Shown: in pieces, positions 1 to 5,201 of the stretch
Position numbering within the stretch: the stretch's first letter is position 1
How the letters are laid out: each line of letters begins with the position of its first letter
DNA from: JBDHZK01 sp039811865
GTDB lineage: Bacteria; Actinomycetota; Actinomycetes; Propionibacteriales; Propionibacteriaceae
Length of the DNA: 7,245 nucleotides
Direction: 5' to 3'
NCBI GenBank assembly: GCA_039811865.1
Contig: JBDHZK010000133.1
Coordinates: forward strand, 1 to 7,245
The notes under the pieces: model-generated
Database searches by the model: none
What the model saw: the letters and a program-made list of their open reading frames with translations, nothing else
Told to the model about the DNA's origin: nothing
Position numbers and translations under genes: made by a program

Positions 1-114
1 GACGTCTCGATCGGCTATCTGAGCCACGACGACTCCGCGATCAACCTCTACCTGCAGGAGTCGTTCACCTTCCAGGTAAACACCGCCGAGGCGAGCGTCG
101 TCATCGGCGGCTGA
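1..114 (+). CDS. enc: Encapsulin shell protein, C-terminal end (partial, 5' end outside window)
   Basis: The first 37 codons of the window, read in frame 1, end at a TGA. They include SIGYLSHD and LYLQESFTFQV, which match the C-terminal strands of family 1 encapsulins (HK97-fold shell proteins, formerly linocin/CFP29): an SIGY segment, then an acidic-aromatic LxLxESFTF strand, then a short hydrophobic tail. Encapsulins self-assemble into hollow cytosolic compartments and load enzymes that carry a short C-terminal peptide. The gene 76 nt downstream encodes a DyP peroxidase with exactly such a peptide, which strongly supports the call despite the short fragment. The two genes are probably co-transcribed, since no terminator hairpin is evident between them. 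The start, the N-terminal arm and the promoter lie outside the window. Confidence 0.87.
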   Translation, partial: DVSIGYLSHDDSAINLYLQESFTFQVNTAEASVVIGG

Positions 115-177
115 GCCCGTTTCGGCGGCGCCCCCGCACCCCAACCACCACCCAGCGGCAAGCCCGCCCCAACCCAG

Positions 178-182
178 TAGGA
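178..182 (+). promoter_or_regulatory. Ribosome binding site of the DyP gene
   Basis: TAGGA within AGTAGGACGG lies 8 nt before the GTG at 191. It is the only purine-rich Shine-Dalgarno-like stretch in a C-rich gap and supports GTG 191 as the start. Confidence 0.55.
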
Positions 183-190
183 CGGCATCC

Positions 191-1222
191 GTGGTCTTCC
201 AGCAAGTCGTCGTTCCACCCACCCGGGCTGCAATCTTCCTCGTCCTGACCGTGACGGACGGCGCCGAGGCGGTCGTCCGGGACGTTCTGGCCGACCTTTC
301 GGGAATCGTGCGAGGGGTGTCGTTTCGGGTGCCGACCGATGAGTTGGATTGTGTCGTCGGCATCGGTGCCGACCTCTTCGAGCGCCTGTACGCCGCGCCC
401 AAACCGATTCACCTTCACCGATTCGTGGCGTTGGAAGGCGCGCGACACCGGGCGGTCTCGACCCCGGGTGACCTGCTGCTGCACCTGCGGGCCCGCCACC
501 TGGACGTCTGCTTCGAGCTGGCCCACCAGGTGTCCGACCGGCTCCGCGGGGCCGCGACGATCGTCGACGAGGTGCACGGCTTCAAATACTTCGACGAGCG
601 GGACCTGCTCGGGTTCGTCGACGGCACCGAGAACCCCGAGGGGGCGCGGGCGGTCGCCGCGGTGAGCGTCGGCGACGAAGACCCGGCCTACACCGGCTCG
701 AGCTACGTCATCGTCCAGAAGTACCTGCATGACCTGGACGCCTGGAAGTCGGTGAGCGTCGAGGAACAGGAGCGCGTCATCGGGCGCAGCAAGCTCGAGG
801 ACATCGAGATGTCCGACGAGGTCAAGCCGAAGAACTCCCACGTTGCGCTCAACACCATTGCCGACGCCGACGGGACGCAACGTCAGATCGTCCGCGAGAA
901 CATGCCGTTCGGCGAGATCGGCAGCGCGCAGTTCGGGACGTACTTCATCGGCTACGCCGCCGACCCAGGCGTCACCGAGGAGATGCTGCGCAACATGTTC
1001 CTCGGCAACCCACCGGGCAACACCGACCGCATCCTCGACTTCTCCACCGCCGTCACCGGCTCGTTGTTCTTCGTGCCCACGCAGGACTTTCTGGACGACC
1101 AGCCGCCGGCCGCGCCCGTCCCCGCAGCGGAGCCCGCCTCAAGCGGGCCCGTTCCCACCGGGCCTGCGGGCGACGGTTCGCTGGGCATCGGCAGCCTACG
1201 GACGCCGCGACCCGCGTCCTGA
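191..1222 (+). CDS. dyp: Encapsulin cargo: dye-decolorizing heme peroxidase (DyP, type B)
   Basis: A 343-residue heme peroxidase that uses H2O2 to oxidise bulky or phenolic substrates. Visible family hallmarks are the GxxDG motif as GFVDGTENP (141-149; D144 is the catalytic distal Asp), the proximal heme-ligand His in NSHVALN (H217), the distal Arg in QIVRENMPFG (R235), and GTYFIGYA (249-256). The ferredoxin-like core ends near residue 303. A Pro/Ala-rich linker (about 304-327) follows, then DGSLGIGSL (328-336), the encapsulin cargo-loading peptide, and seven more residues. There is no Sec or Tat signal, so the enzyme is expected to act in the cytosol inside the shell encoded just upstream. 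The start is GTG 191, preceded by a TAGGA ribosome site; residues 10-20 (PTRAAIFLVLT) fit the normal N-terminal first strand, so little is missing. The physiological substrate is unknown; a role in oxidative stress is inferred from the family. The family call is very secure. Confidence 0.96.
   Translation: MVFQQVVVPPTRAAIFLVLTVTDGAEAVVRDVLADLSGIVRGVSFRVPTDELDCVVGIGADLFERLYAAPKPIHLHRFVALEGARHRAVSTPGDLLLHLRARHLDVCFELAHQVSDRLRGAATIVDEVHGFKYFDERDLLGFVDGTENPEGARAVAAVSVGDEDPAYTGSSYVIVQKYLHDLDAWKSVSVEEQERVIGRSKLEDIEMSDEVKPKNSHVALNTIADADGTQRQIVRENMPFGEIGSAQFGTYFIGYAADPGVTEEMLRNMFLGNPPGNTDRILDFSTAVTGSLFFVPTQDFLDDQPPAAPVPAAEPASSGPVPTGPAGDGSLGIGSLRTPRPAS
1172..1198 (+). other. Encapsulin cargo-loading peptide coding segment in DyP
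   Basis: These nine codons specify DGSLGIGSL. This is the conserved C-terminal targeting peptide of actinobacterial encapsulin cargo proteins, known to dock in a hydrophobic pocket on the inner shell surface. It sits after a flexible Pro/Ala-rich linker and is followed by RTPRPAS and the stop. Confidence 0.93.
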
Positions 1223-1268
1223 GCCCAAGGGCCCGCTTCCGCTGGGCACTGCGGCGACGGGTCATGAC

Positions 1269-1290
1269 CGGGGTCATGGGTATGGCCCCG
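1269..1290 (+). terminator. Hairpin after the DyP gene (possible terminator)
   Basis: A 9-bp stem (1269-1277 with 1282-1290, one G-U pair) closes a GGGT loop 46 nt after the DyP stop and upstream of the next gene's own promoter. No T-tract follows, as is common for GC-rich actinobacterial terminators. An adjacent perfect 10-bp palindrome, GGTCATGACC (1260-1269), overlaps its first base, so the site could instead be a protein-binding site. Confidence 0.4.
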
Positions 1291-1333
1291 AAGTCGTGAC
1301 TGGCGGCCCGTCCGGAGCGCCGTCGCAGCACCT

Positions 1334-1345
1334 AACGTCGCGCCC
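1334..1345 (+). promoter_or_regulatory. -10 element placing transcription start at the CPBP ATG (leaderless)
   Basis: TAACGT (1334-1339) fits the actinobacterial -10 consensus TANNNT. It is separated by 6 nt from ATG 1346, so transcription should start on or next to the A of the ATG. No Shine-Dalgarno sequence precedes this ATG, which agrees with leaderless translation. No convincing -35 hexamer is seen. Confidence 0.5.
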
Positions 1346-2290
1346 ATGCCGAATGTGACGACCACGCAGCCGCAAGTGCCGATCGCGGCGCCGGCTCTCG
1401 ACTTCGATCCCACCAACGGGTTGCCCGTTAACCCGACCCGCTTCTCCCGCTCGCCGCGCCGCGGTCTGGCGACGCTGGGCCGCACGCTGTTGGCGATGGT
1501 CTCGATGATCGTCTTGTCAATCCTGCCTGGCATGGTGGCGTACTTCGGCGCGAAGGCGCTCGGCGCCACCGAGGAACTGGCCGTCCCGTTGGCGCACGCG
1601 GTGACCTTCGTCGCCTACCTGTTCGCGGTGCGGGCGTTGCGCGGGCGGTTCGAGGGCGACCCGGACACCTACCTCGCCGTCGGCTGGGACGGCGGCCGCG
1701 CGATCCGTTCGGTGGTGATCGGGCTGCTCTGCGGCGCGGTCATCTTGGGCACCCCGCAGTTGGTTTCCGTCCTCTCCGGCACCATCCAGATCGGAGGCCC
1801 GGCGTTGGCGGGCGTCGCATTGTGGCTGCGCGTCCTGCAGATCTTCACCGTTTCGTTCCTGCTCCAGGGGTTCACCGAGGAGTTCTTGTGGCGCGGCTAC
1901 CTGATGACGACGCTGATGAGCCGCTGGTCACCGGCCACCGCGGCGGTGATCTCCGCCGTCGCGTTCGGGGCCATGCACGTCGTCTCCGGCGGCAGCGGCG
2001 AAACCGTAGAGTCGAAGGCCTGGTACGCCCTCGCCGCCATCGGGATGGGCCTCACCGCCGCCGGATTGCGGCTGGTGACCGGATCGACTTGGGCCGCGAT
2101 CGGATTCCACACCGGCTGGCACCTGACGACCCGGATCCCCGGACTGTGGACCGCCACCGTCGTCCGGGAGGCCCCGGCCTGGGCCGAACACGTGGTCGGC
2201 TTCGTCGAGATCATCGTCGGCGCGATCCTGATCGCCGTGGGCGCCCGGATGGCCAAGCGCCGCGTCGCCGCGACGGTGGCCGCCGGCTAG
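1346..2290 (+). CDS. CPBP (CAAX/Abi-type) intramembrane glutamic protease-like protein
   Basis: A 314-residue polytopic membrane protein. About 40 polar N-terminal residues precede hydrophobic segments near 45-70, 78-97, 121-143, 155-175, 192-211, 226-243 and 283-300. The three CPBP signatures are present in order: EExxxR as TEEFLWRG (E178, E179, R183), FxxxH as FGAMH (F207, H211), and a third His motif GFHTGWH (H255). Family members include type II CAAX prenyl endopeptidases and bacteriocin self-immunity proteins, which use the two Glu and two His residues to cleave peptides within the membrane. The substrate is unknown here. In the last motif, HxxxB, B is usually Asn or Asp, but this protein has His259. 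The gene appears monocistronic: it has its own leaderless -10 and is followed by a strong inverted repeat. The family is secure; the role is not. Confidence 0.9.
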   Translation: MPNVTTTQPQVPIAAPALDFDPTNGLPVNPTRFSRSPRRGLATLGRTLLAMVSMIVLSILPGMVAYFGAKALGATEELAVPLAHAVTFVAYLFAVRALRGRFEGDPDTYLAVGWDGGRAIRSVVIGLLCGAVILGTPQLVSVLSGTIQIGGPALAGVALWLRVLQIFTVSFLLQGFTEEFLWRGYLMTTLMSRWSPATAAVISAVAFGAMHVVSGGSGETVESKAWYALAAIGMGLTAAGLRLVTGSTWAAIGFHTGWHLTTRIPGLWTATVVREAPAWAEHVVGFVEIIVGAILIAVGARMAKRRVAATVAAG

Positions 2291-2317
2291 GCACACCTTC
2301 GAAACTCACCCGCCCTC

Positions 2318-2388
2318 ACGACGAGGGTCAGCGCCCCTGCCCGGCGCCGCGATCGCGGTCTGGGACGCCAGGGGCGCTGACTCGTCGT
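2318..2388. terminator. Long nested inverted repeat between convergent genes; probable bidirectional terminator
   Basis: The left arm (2318-2339) and right arm (2369-2388) pair over 20 bp, broken only by a 2-nt bulge near 2326. The 13 bp nearest the loop (GTCAGCGCCCCTG and its complement) are perfect. The 29-nt loop contains a second perfect 12-bp palindrome, CCGCGATCGCGG (2347-2358). The element fills most of the 105-bp gap between the stops of two convergent genes, where a shared terminator is expected. No T-tract is present on either strand. Confidence 0.7.
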
Positions 2389-2395
2389 CGCGGCC

Positions 2396-3319
2396 CTATC
2401 GCGCTGCACTCTCGGCGAGGCCGAGGTTCTCCCGCAGGGAGTCGTCCAGCGAGGTGTGGTCGTCGCCGAAGACGTCCACGGTCTCGCTCGCATCGATCAG
2501 GAACGGCCGCCGGAACTGGTAGTTCATCTCCACAACCTCTTTGACCATCGGGCTGAACAGCCCGGCCGCGCGCAGCACCCAGCCCGGCATGGCGCGCAGC
2601 TTCGCCGGCTTGACGTCGAGTAGTTCGGCCGCCCGGCCCGCGAGCGCGCGGAACGAGATCGCCGGTTCGGACGGGACCAGCCAGTAGCGGTTCCAGCCGC
2701 GGGGGTCCGCGGCCGCCTTGACCAGCAGGCGACCGGCGTCACCGGGGTTGGTGAAGGCATGTGGCGCGTCCAGGTCGGCCGGGACGAACGCGGTCGTCCC
2801 CCTGCGGATCTGGTCGAGCGCCAGAATCGACAGCATGGACGGGCCCTCGCCCAGGTAGTCGCTGCCGCGAACCGCGACGACGGCCCGGACGCGTCCCGCC
2901 GCCTGGGCCGCCAGCAGGTCGGCCCACATCCGGGCGCGAACGCGTCCCTTCACGGTGGTCGCCGCGTCAGGCAGCTTCGGGCTCATCGGGACGTCCACCG
3001 GGCCGAACGCGTACAGGTTGTCGATCATCGCCAGCACGGCCCCGCTGTCCGCGGCGGCGTCCAGGAAGGCGGCGGCCAGGGGCGGCCAGTCCTGCGGCCA
3101 GCGGTGGTAGGGCGGGTTCACCGCGTTGTAGATCACCTGGGCGCCGGCGGCGTGGGTGCGCAGGACGCCGGGCGCGGCGATGTCCGCGGCGACCGTTTCG
3201 GCGCCGTCCGGTCCGCTGCCGCTGCGGGTGAGCACGCGGACGTCCTCGCCCTTGGCGATGAGGTCGCGGGCGATCGCACCACCGGTCGGGCCGGCTCCGA
3301 CGACTACGTGAAGTGCCAT
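2396..3319 (-). CDS. NAD(P)-binding atypical SDR / NAD-dependent epimerase-like oxidoreductase
   Basis: A 307-residue cytosolic protein with a Rossmann fold. The first strand and glycine motif read VVVGAGPTGGAIA (5-17, GxGxxG), followed by an acidic-to-basic second strand (VRVLTRS, 27-33), DIAAPG (46-51) and a NAVNPPYHRWP segment (65-75) near the cofactor. NLYAFGP (101-107) and GSDYLGEG (152-159) are typical of extended or atypical SDRs related to epimerases and NmrA-like proteins. The classic YxxxK catalytic pair is not evident; the equivalent stretch reads KGRVRARM (124-131), so the chemistry is uncertain. ATG 3319 is chosen over an upstream in-frame start at 3433 because AAGGAG lies 5 nt before it and MALHVVVGAG is a normal SDR N-terminus. 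It is divergent from a TetR regulator across a 123-bp gap, so repression by that protein is likely. The substrate is unknown. Confidence 0.88.
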   Translation of the reverse strand: MALHVVVGAGPTGGAIARDLIAKGEDVRVLTRSGSGPDGAETVAADIAAPGVLRTHAAGAQVIYNAVNPPYHRWPQDWPPLAAAFLDAAADSGAVLAMIDNLYAFGPVDVPMSPKLPDAATTVKGRVRARMWADLLAAQAAGRVRAVVAVRGSDYLGEGPSMLSILALDQIRRGTTAFVPADLDAPHAFTNPGDAGRLLVKAAADPRGWNRYWLVPSEPAISFRALAGRAAELLDVKPAKLRAMPGWVLRAAGLFSPMVKEVVEMNYQFRRPFLIDASETVDVFGDDHTSLDDSLRENLGLAESAAR

Positions 3320-3324
3320 GATTA

Positions 3325-3330
3325 CTCCTT
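3325..3330 (-). promoter_or_regulatory. Strong ribosome binding site fixing the SDR start
   Basis: Read on the minus strand, AAGGAG precedes ATG 3319 by 5 nt. It is the best Shine-Dalgarno match in the window and excludes the 38-residue N-terminal extension allowed by the open frame. Confidence 0.85.
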
Positions 3331-3332
3331 TT

Positions 3333-3348
3333 GTGAGCAATGCTCTTG
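3333..3348. promoter_or_regulatory. Operator-like palindrome, copy 1 (SDR side)
   Basis: GTGAGCAATGCTCTTG contains the perfect dyad GAGCA-A-TGCTC. It lies 14-29 nt upstream of the SDR start, where a bound repressor would cover the promoter or start region. It matches copy 2 (3388-3403) at 14 of 16 positions in opposite orientation. It is a likely site for the adjacent TetR protein. Confidence 0.55.
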
Positions 3349-3387
3349 TTTGCGTGCATTGATTCCAACACGCTTCGCGCGTGCTGG

Positions 3388-3403
3388 CAAGAGCGCTGCT
3401 CAC
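3388..3403. promoter_or_regulatory. Operator-like palindrome, copy 2 (TetR side)
   Basis: CAAGAGCGCTGCTCAC is the inverted counterpart of copy 1; its reverse complement differs at only two central bases. It lies 40-55 nt before the TetR start, next to a possible -35 (TTGCGA, 3406-3411). Its position suggests autoregulation of the regulator. Confidence 0.5.
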
Positions 3404-3430
3404 TTTTGCGACGCACGCTCTCGGATGTGC

Positions 3431-3442
3431 CACAATGTGCCG
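3431..3442 (+). promoter_or_regulatory. Weak -10 candidate for the TetR gene
   Basis: CACAAT (3431-3436) is followed by 6 nt and ATG 3443, the same geometry as the other leaderless starts here. The first base is off consensus. The possible -35, TTGCGA, lies 19 bp away, so this is tentative. Confidence 0.3.
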
Positions 3443-4141
3443 ATGCCGACGCTGCGCGAACGAGTCCGGGCTGAGCTGGTTTCCGAGATCAAGGCGACCG
3501 CCATCGATCAGCTGGAAAGCGACAACGCCGACCTGTCCCTCCGCGCGATCGCGCGCCGCATGGGCATGGCCTCATCGGCCATCTATCGCTACTTCCCAAG
3601 CCGGGACGACCTGCTCACCGCCCTTATCCTCGATGGCTATGGCGCCCTCGCCGATGCCGTCACCGAGACGGAGGCGCACGTCCCGAGGAACGATCTCGCC
3701 GGAAGGCTGCGCGCTTGCGCCAACGCGATCCGAAACTGGGCTCGGGACCATCGGGCTGAATACGCCCTGCTGTACGGGACGCCGATACCCGGTTTCCGGG
3801 CGCCGCAGGACACCGTCGTCCCGGTCACGCGGCTGAGCGGGGTGCTGATCGGGATCCTCGCCGACGGAGTGAACGCCGGCGTCTTCGGAGCCACCGAGCG
3901 ACCCGAGGACGTCCGGCTGACAGACGACCTCTCCGCACTTGTCGAGGGGTTCGCCCACCCGGAGATTCCGGCGGGCCTGATCGCACGTGGGTTGACCGCT
4001 TGGATGGGCATCTTCGGTGCGGTCAGCTTCGAACTTTGGGGACATCTGCACGGCGTCACCAACGACTACGACGCGCTGTTCGAACATCACCTAACCCTGC
4101 TCAATCAGTTGGTGGGACTCCAGCCGACGCCAAGTGCCTGA
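3443..4141 (+). CDS. TetR/AcrR-family regulator with WHG-type C-terminal domain
   Basis: A 232-residue one-component transcription factor. The TetR N-terminal HTH spans about 5-60: LSLRAIARRMGMASSAIYRYFPSR carries the two HTH helices and the conserved YRYF signature (48-51), followed by a helix leading into the ligand domain. The C-terminal part (about 80-230) resembles the WHG domain of this family: YALLYGTPIPGF (107-118) and TAWMGIFGAVSFELWGH (185-201). The open frame extends much further upstream but there runs antisense through the SDR gene. ATG 3443 is preferred because MPTLRERV is a standard start for this family; ATG 3425 would add only six residues. The gene is divergent from the SDR with paired operator-like repeats between them, so it likely represses the SDR gene and itself until a small ligand binds. 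The ligand is unknown. Confidence 0.93.
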   Translation: MPTLRERVRAELVSEIKATAIDQLESDNADLSLRAIARRMGMASSAIYRYFPSRDDLLTALILDGYGALADAVTETEAHVPRNDLAGRLRACANAIRNWARDHRAEYALLYGTPIPGFRAPQDTVVPVTRLSGVLIGILADGVNAGVFGATERPEDVRLTDDLSALVEGFAHPEIPAGLIARGLTAWMGIFGAVSFELWGHLHGVTNDYDALFEHHLTLLNQLVGLQPTPSA

Positions 4142-4250
4142 AGCGGCGCGCGCACCGATGCCGAGCCGAATGATGCCCAGAAGCCCGCGAATCGGCCCTC
4201 ACTATGAAACGACCCTGGTCAGCTACCGGTGAGTATGTAAGCCTTCATTC

Positions 4251-5069
4251 GTGGACAGCACCGAGACCAGGGCGAACCAGACGACGTCGGGGCGCACGAT
4301 CCTGTGGAACAACCTCGTCGCGCTACTGCTGGGAGCGGCGCTGATGGTGTTGCTGCACGAGTTGGTGCACTTCGTCACGGGAATCGCGATCGGCTATCGC
4401 AGCACCATCTACTCCTACGGCGTTACCCACGACGGCAACCCGACTCGGAGCGCGATCGCGCTGATGGCGATCTCCGCGCCGATCTTCTCCCTGGTCGTCG
4501 GCTTCGCGATGGCGCTGTGGCAGCCACTGCGACGCGTCGGCGGGTTCGCGCAACTGTTGTGGCTGTGGCTCGCCTTTGCCTCCGCGCAGGAGGGCGTGAC
4601 GTACTTCGTGATCGCCCCGTTCGGCGCGGGTGATACCGCGACCTTCGTCCGCGAAATGGGCTGGCCGGGCTGGACCACGATCGTCTTGTGCTTCGCCGGC
4701 GTGGGCGGCATGTTCGGCACGGCGCGGCTGTTCGCGACGTCGGTGAAGCGGCACGCGGGCGAGAACATCAACACGATGCGCTGCATGGCGTGGTACCCGT
4801 GGCTGCTGAGCCTGCCGTTCGCGATCGGCACCGGCCTTCTGTACACCGCGGTGGCCAAGATGGCGCTGACCCCGGGTGAGTACTTCTTCACCATGCTGGC
4901 CGGGCTGTCCACGACGGTGTTCGCGCCGATGTCCCTGATCTGGGCCGCGCGACTGAGGGTGGACCCCGAGCCGCTCGTCCTGAAGCCCATCCCGATCCTG
5001 GGAATCGTCGGCTACATCGCGATGATCGTGATCAACCTGTCGCTGAGCTGGGGATTGACTCTTGGCTGA
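4251..5069 (+). CDS. Polytopic membrane protein with HELVH motif (M50/DUF3267-like putative metalloprotease)
   Basis: A 272-residue protein with about seven hydrophobic segments (near 20-45, 67-90, 99-122, 140-160, 180-204, 210-232, 247-270). The first segment carries LLHELVHFVTG (34-44), a zinc-binding HExxH motif buried in a membrane helix as in site-2-protease-like M50 peptidases. A second acidic motif, FGAGDTATF (124-132), could give the third zinc ligand (D128) but does not match the canonical NxxPxxxxDG. The substrate and true activity are unknown. The start is GTG 4251: an in-frame TGA at 4230-4232 leaves no earlier start codon. No Shine-Dalgarno sequence is visible; a TATGTA (4234-4239) could be a -10 giving a very short leader. 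The gene follows the TetR gene in the same direction after 109 bp and is probably transcribed separately. The membrane and HExxH observations are firm; the family placement is moderate. Confidence 0.75.
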   Translation: MDSTETRANQTTSGRTILWNNLVALLLGAALMVLLHELVHFVTGIAIGYRSTIYSYGVTHDGNPTRSAIALMAISAPIFSLVVGFAMALWQPLRRVGGFAQLLWLWLAFASAQEGVTYFVIAPFGAGDTATFVREMGWPGWTTIVLCFAGVGGMFGTARLFATSVKRHAGENINTMRCMAWYPWLLSLPFAIGTGLLYTAVAKMALTPGEYFFTMLAGLSTTVFAPMSLIWAARLRVDPEPLVLKPIPILGIVGYIAMIVINLSLSWGLTLG

Positions 5070-5079
5070 AGGTTCTGCG

Positions 5080-5095
5080 CCGGGGCGAACCCCGG
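5080..5095 (+). terminator. GC hairpin after the HELVH membrane-protein gene
   Basis: CCGGGG and CCCCGG pair perfectly around a CGAA tetraloop, 10 nt after the stop codon. No T-run follows except a short GTTT at 5101-5104. It is a likely terminator of the actinobacterial kind. Confidence 0.55.
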
Positions 5096-5102
5096 ACCGG
5101 GT

Positions 5103-5148
5103 TTGGGTGAGCTCTGGGGTGGTAGTCGATCCCGCAGCCCTCACCCAA
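5103..5148. repeat. Spaced inverted repeat upstream of the winged-helix/hydrolase gene
   Basis: TTGGGTGAG (5103-5111) and CTCACCCAA (5140-5148) are perfect inverted 9-mers separated by 28 nt, each flanked on the outside by CCGG-like bases. The pair lies 54-99 nt before the ATG at 5202. It may be an operator pair for the regulator encoded downstream, or a second hairpin of the preceding terminator region. The half-site CTCACCCAA recurs in the operator at 7092-7112. Confidence 0.45.
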
Positions 5149-5189
5149 GCCGGCCGAGGCGGGGGGATCTCCTTGCGCCCTCGCCGGGT

Positions 5190-5201
5190 TAGCGTCACCA
5201 G
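5190..5201 (+). promoter_or_regulatory. -10 element for a leaderless start of the winged-helix/hydrolase gene
   Basis: TAGCGT (5190-5195) lies 6 nt before ATG 5202, within GGGTTAGCGTC. No Shine-Dalgarno sequence is present. The heptamer TAGCGTC is identical to that before the gene at 7127. No clear -35 is seen. Confidence 0.5.

Noticed and set aside
101..880. A 259-codon minus-strand open frame
   Set aside because: It is the antisense of the DyP gene, whose catalytic motifs are on the plus strand; the composition is that of a shadow frame.
3320..3433. A 38-residue N-terminal extension of the SDR protein
   Set aside because: It would cross the divergent promoter and operator region; AAGGAG 5 nt before ATG 3319 fixes the start.
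2759..3442. A 228-codon N-terminal extension of the TetR frame
   Set aside because: It is antisense to the SDR gene and has shadow composition; the normal TetR start MPTLRERV begins at 3443.
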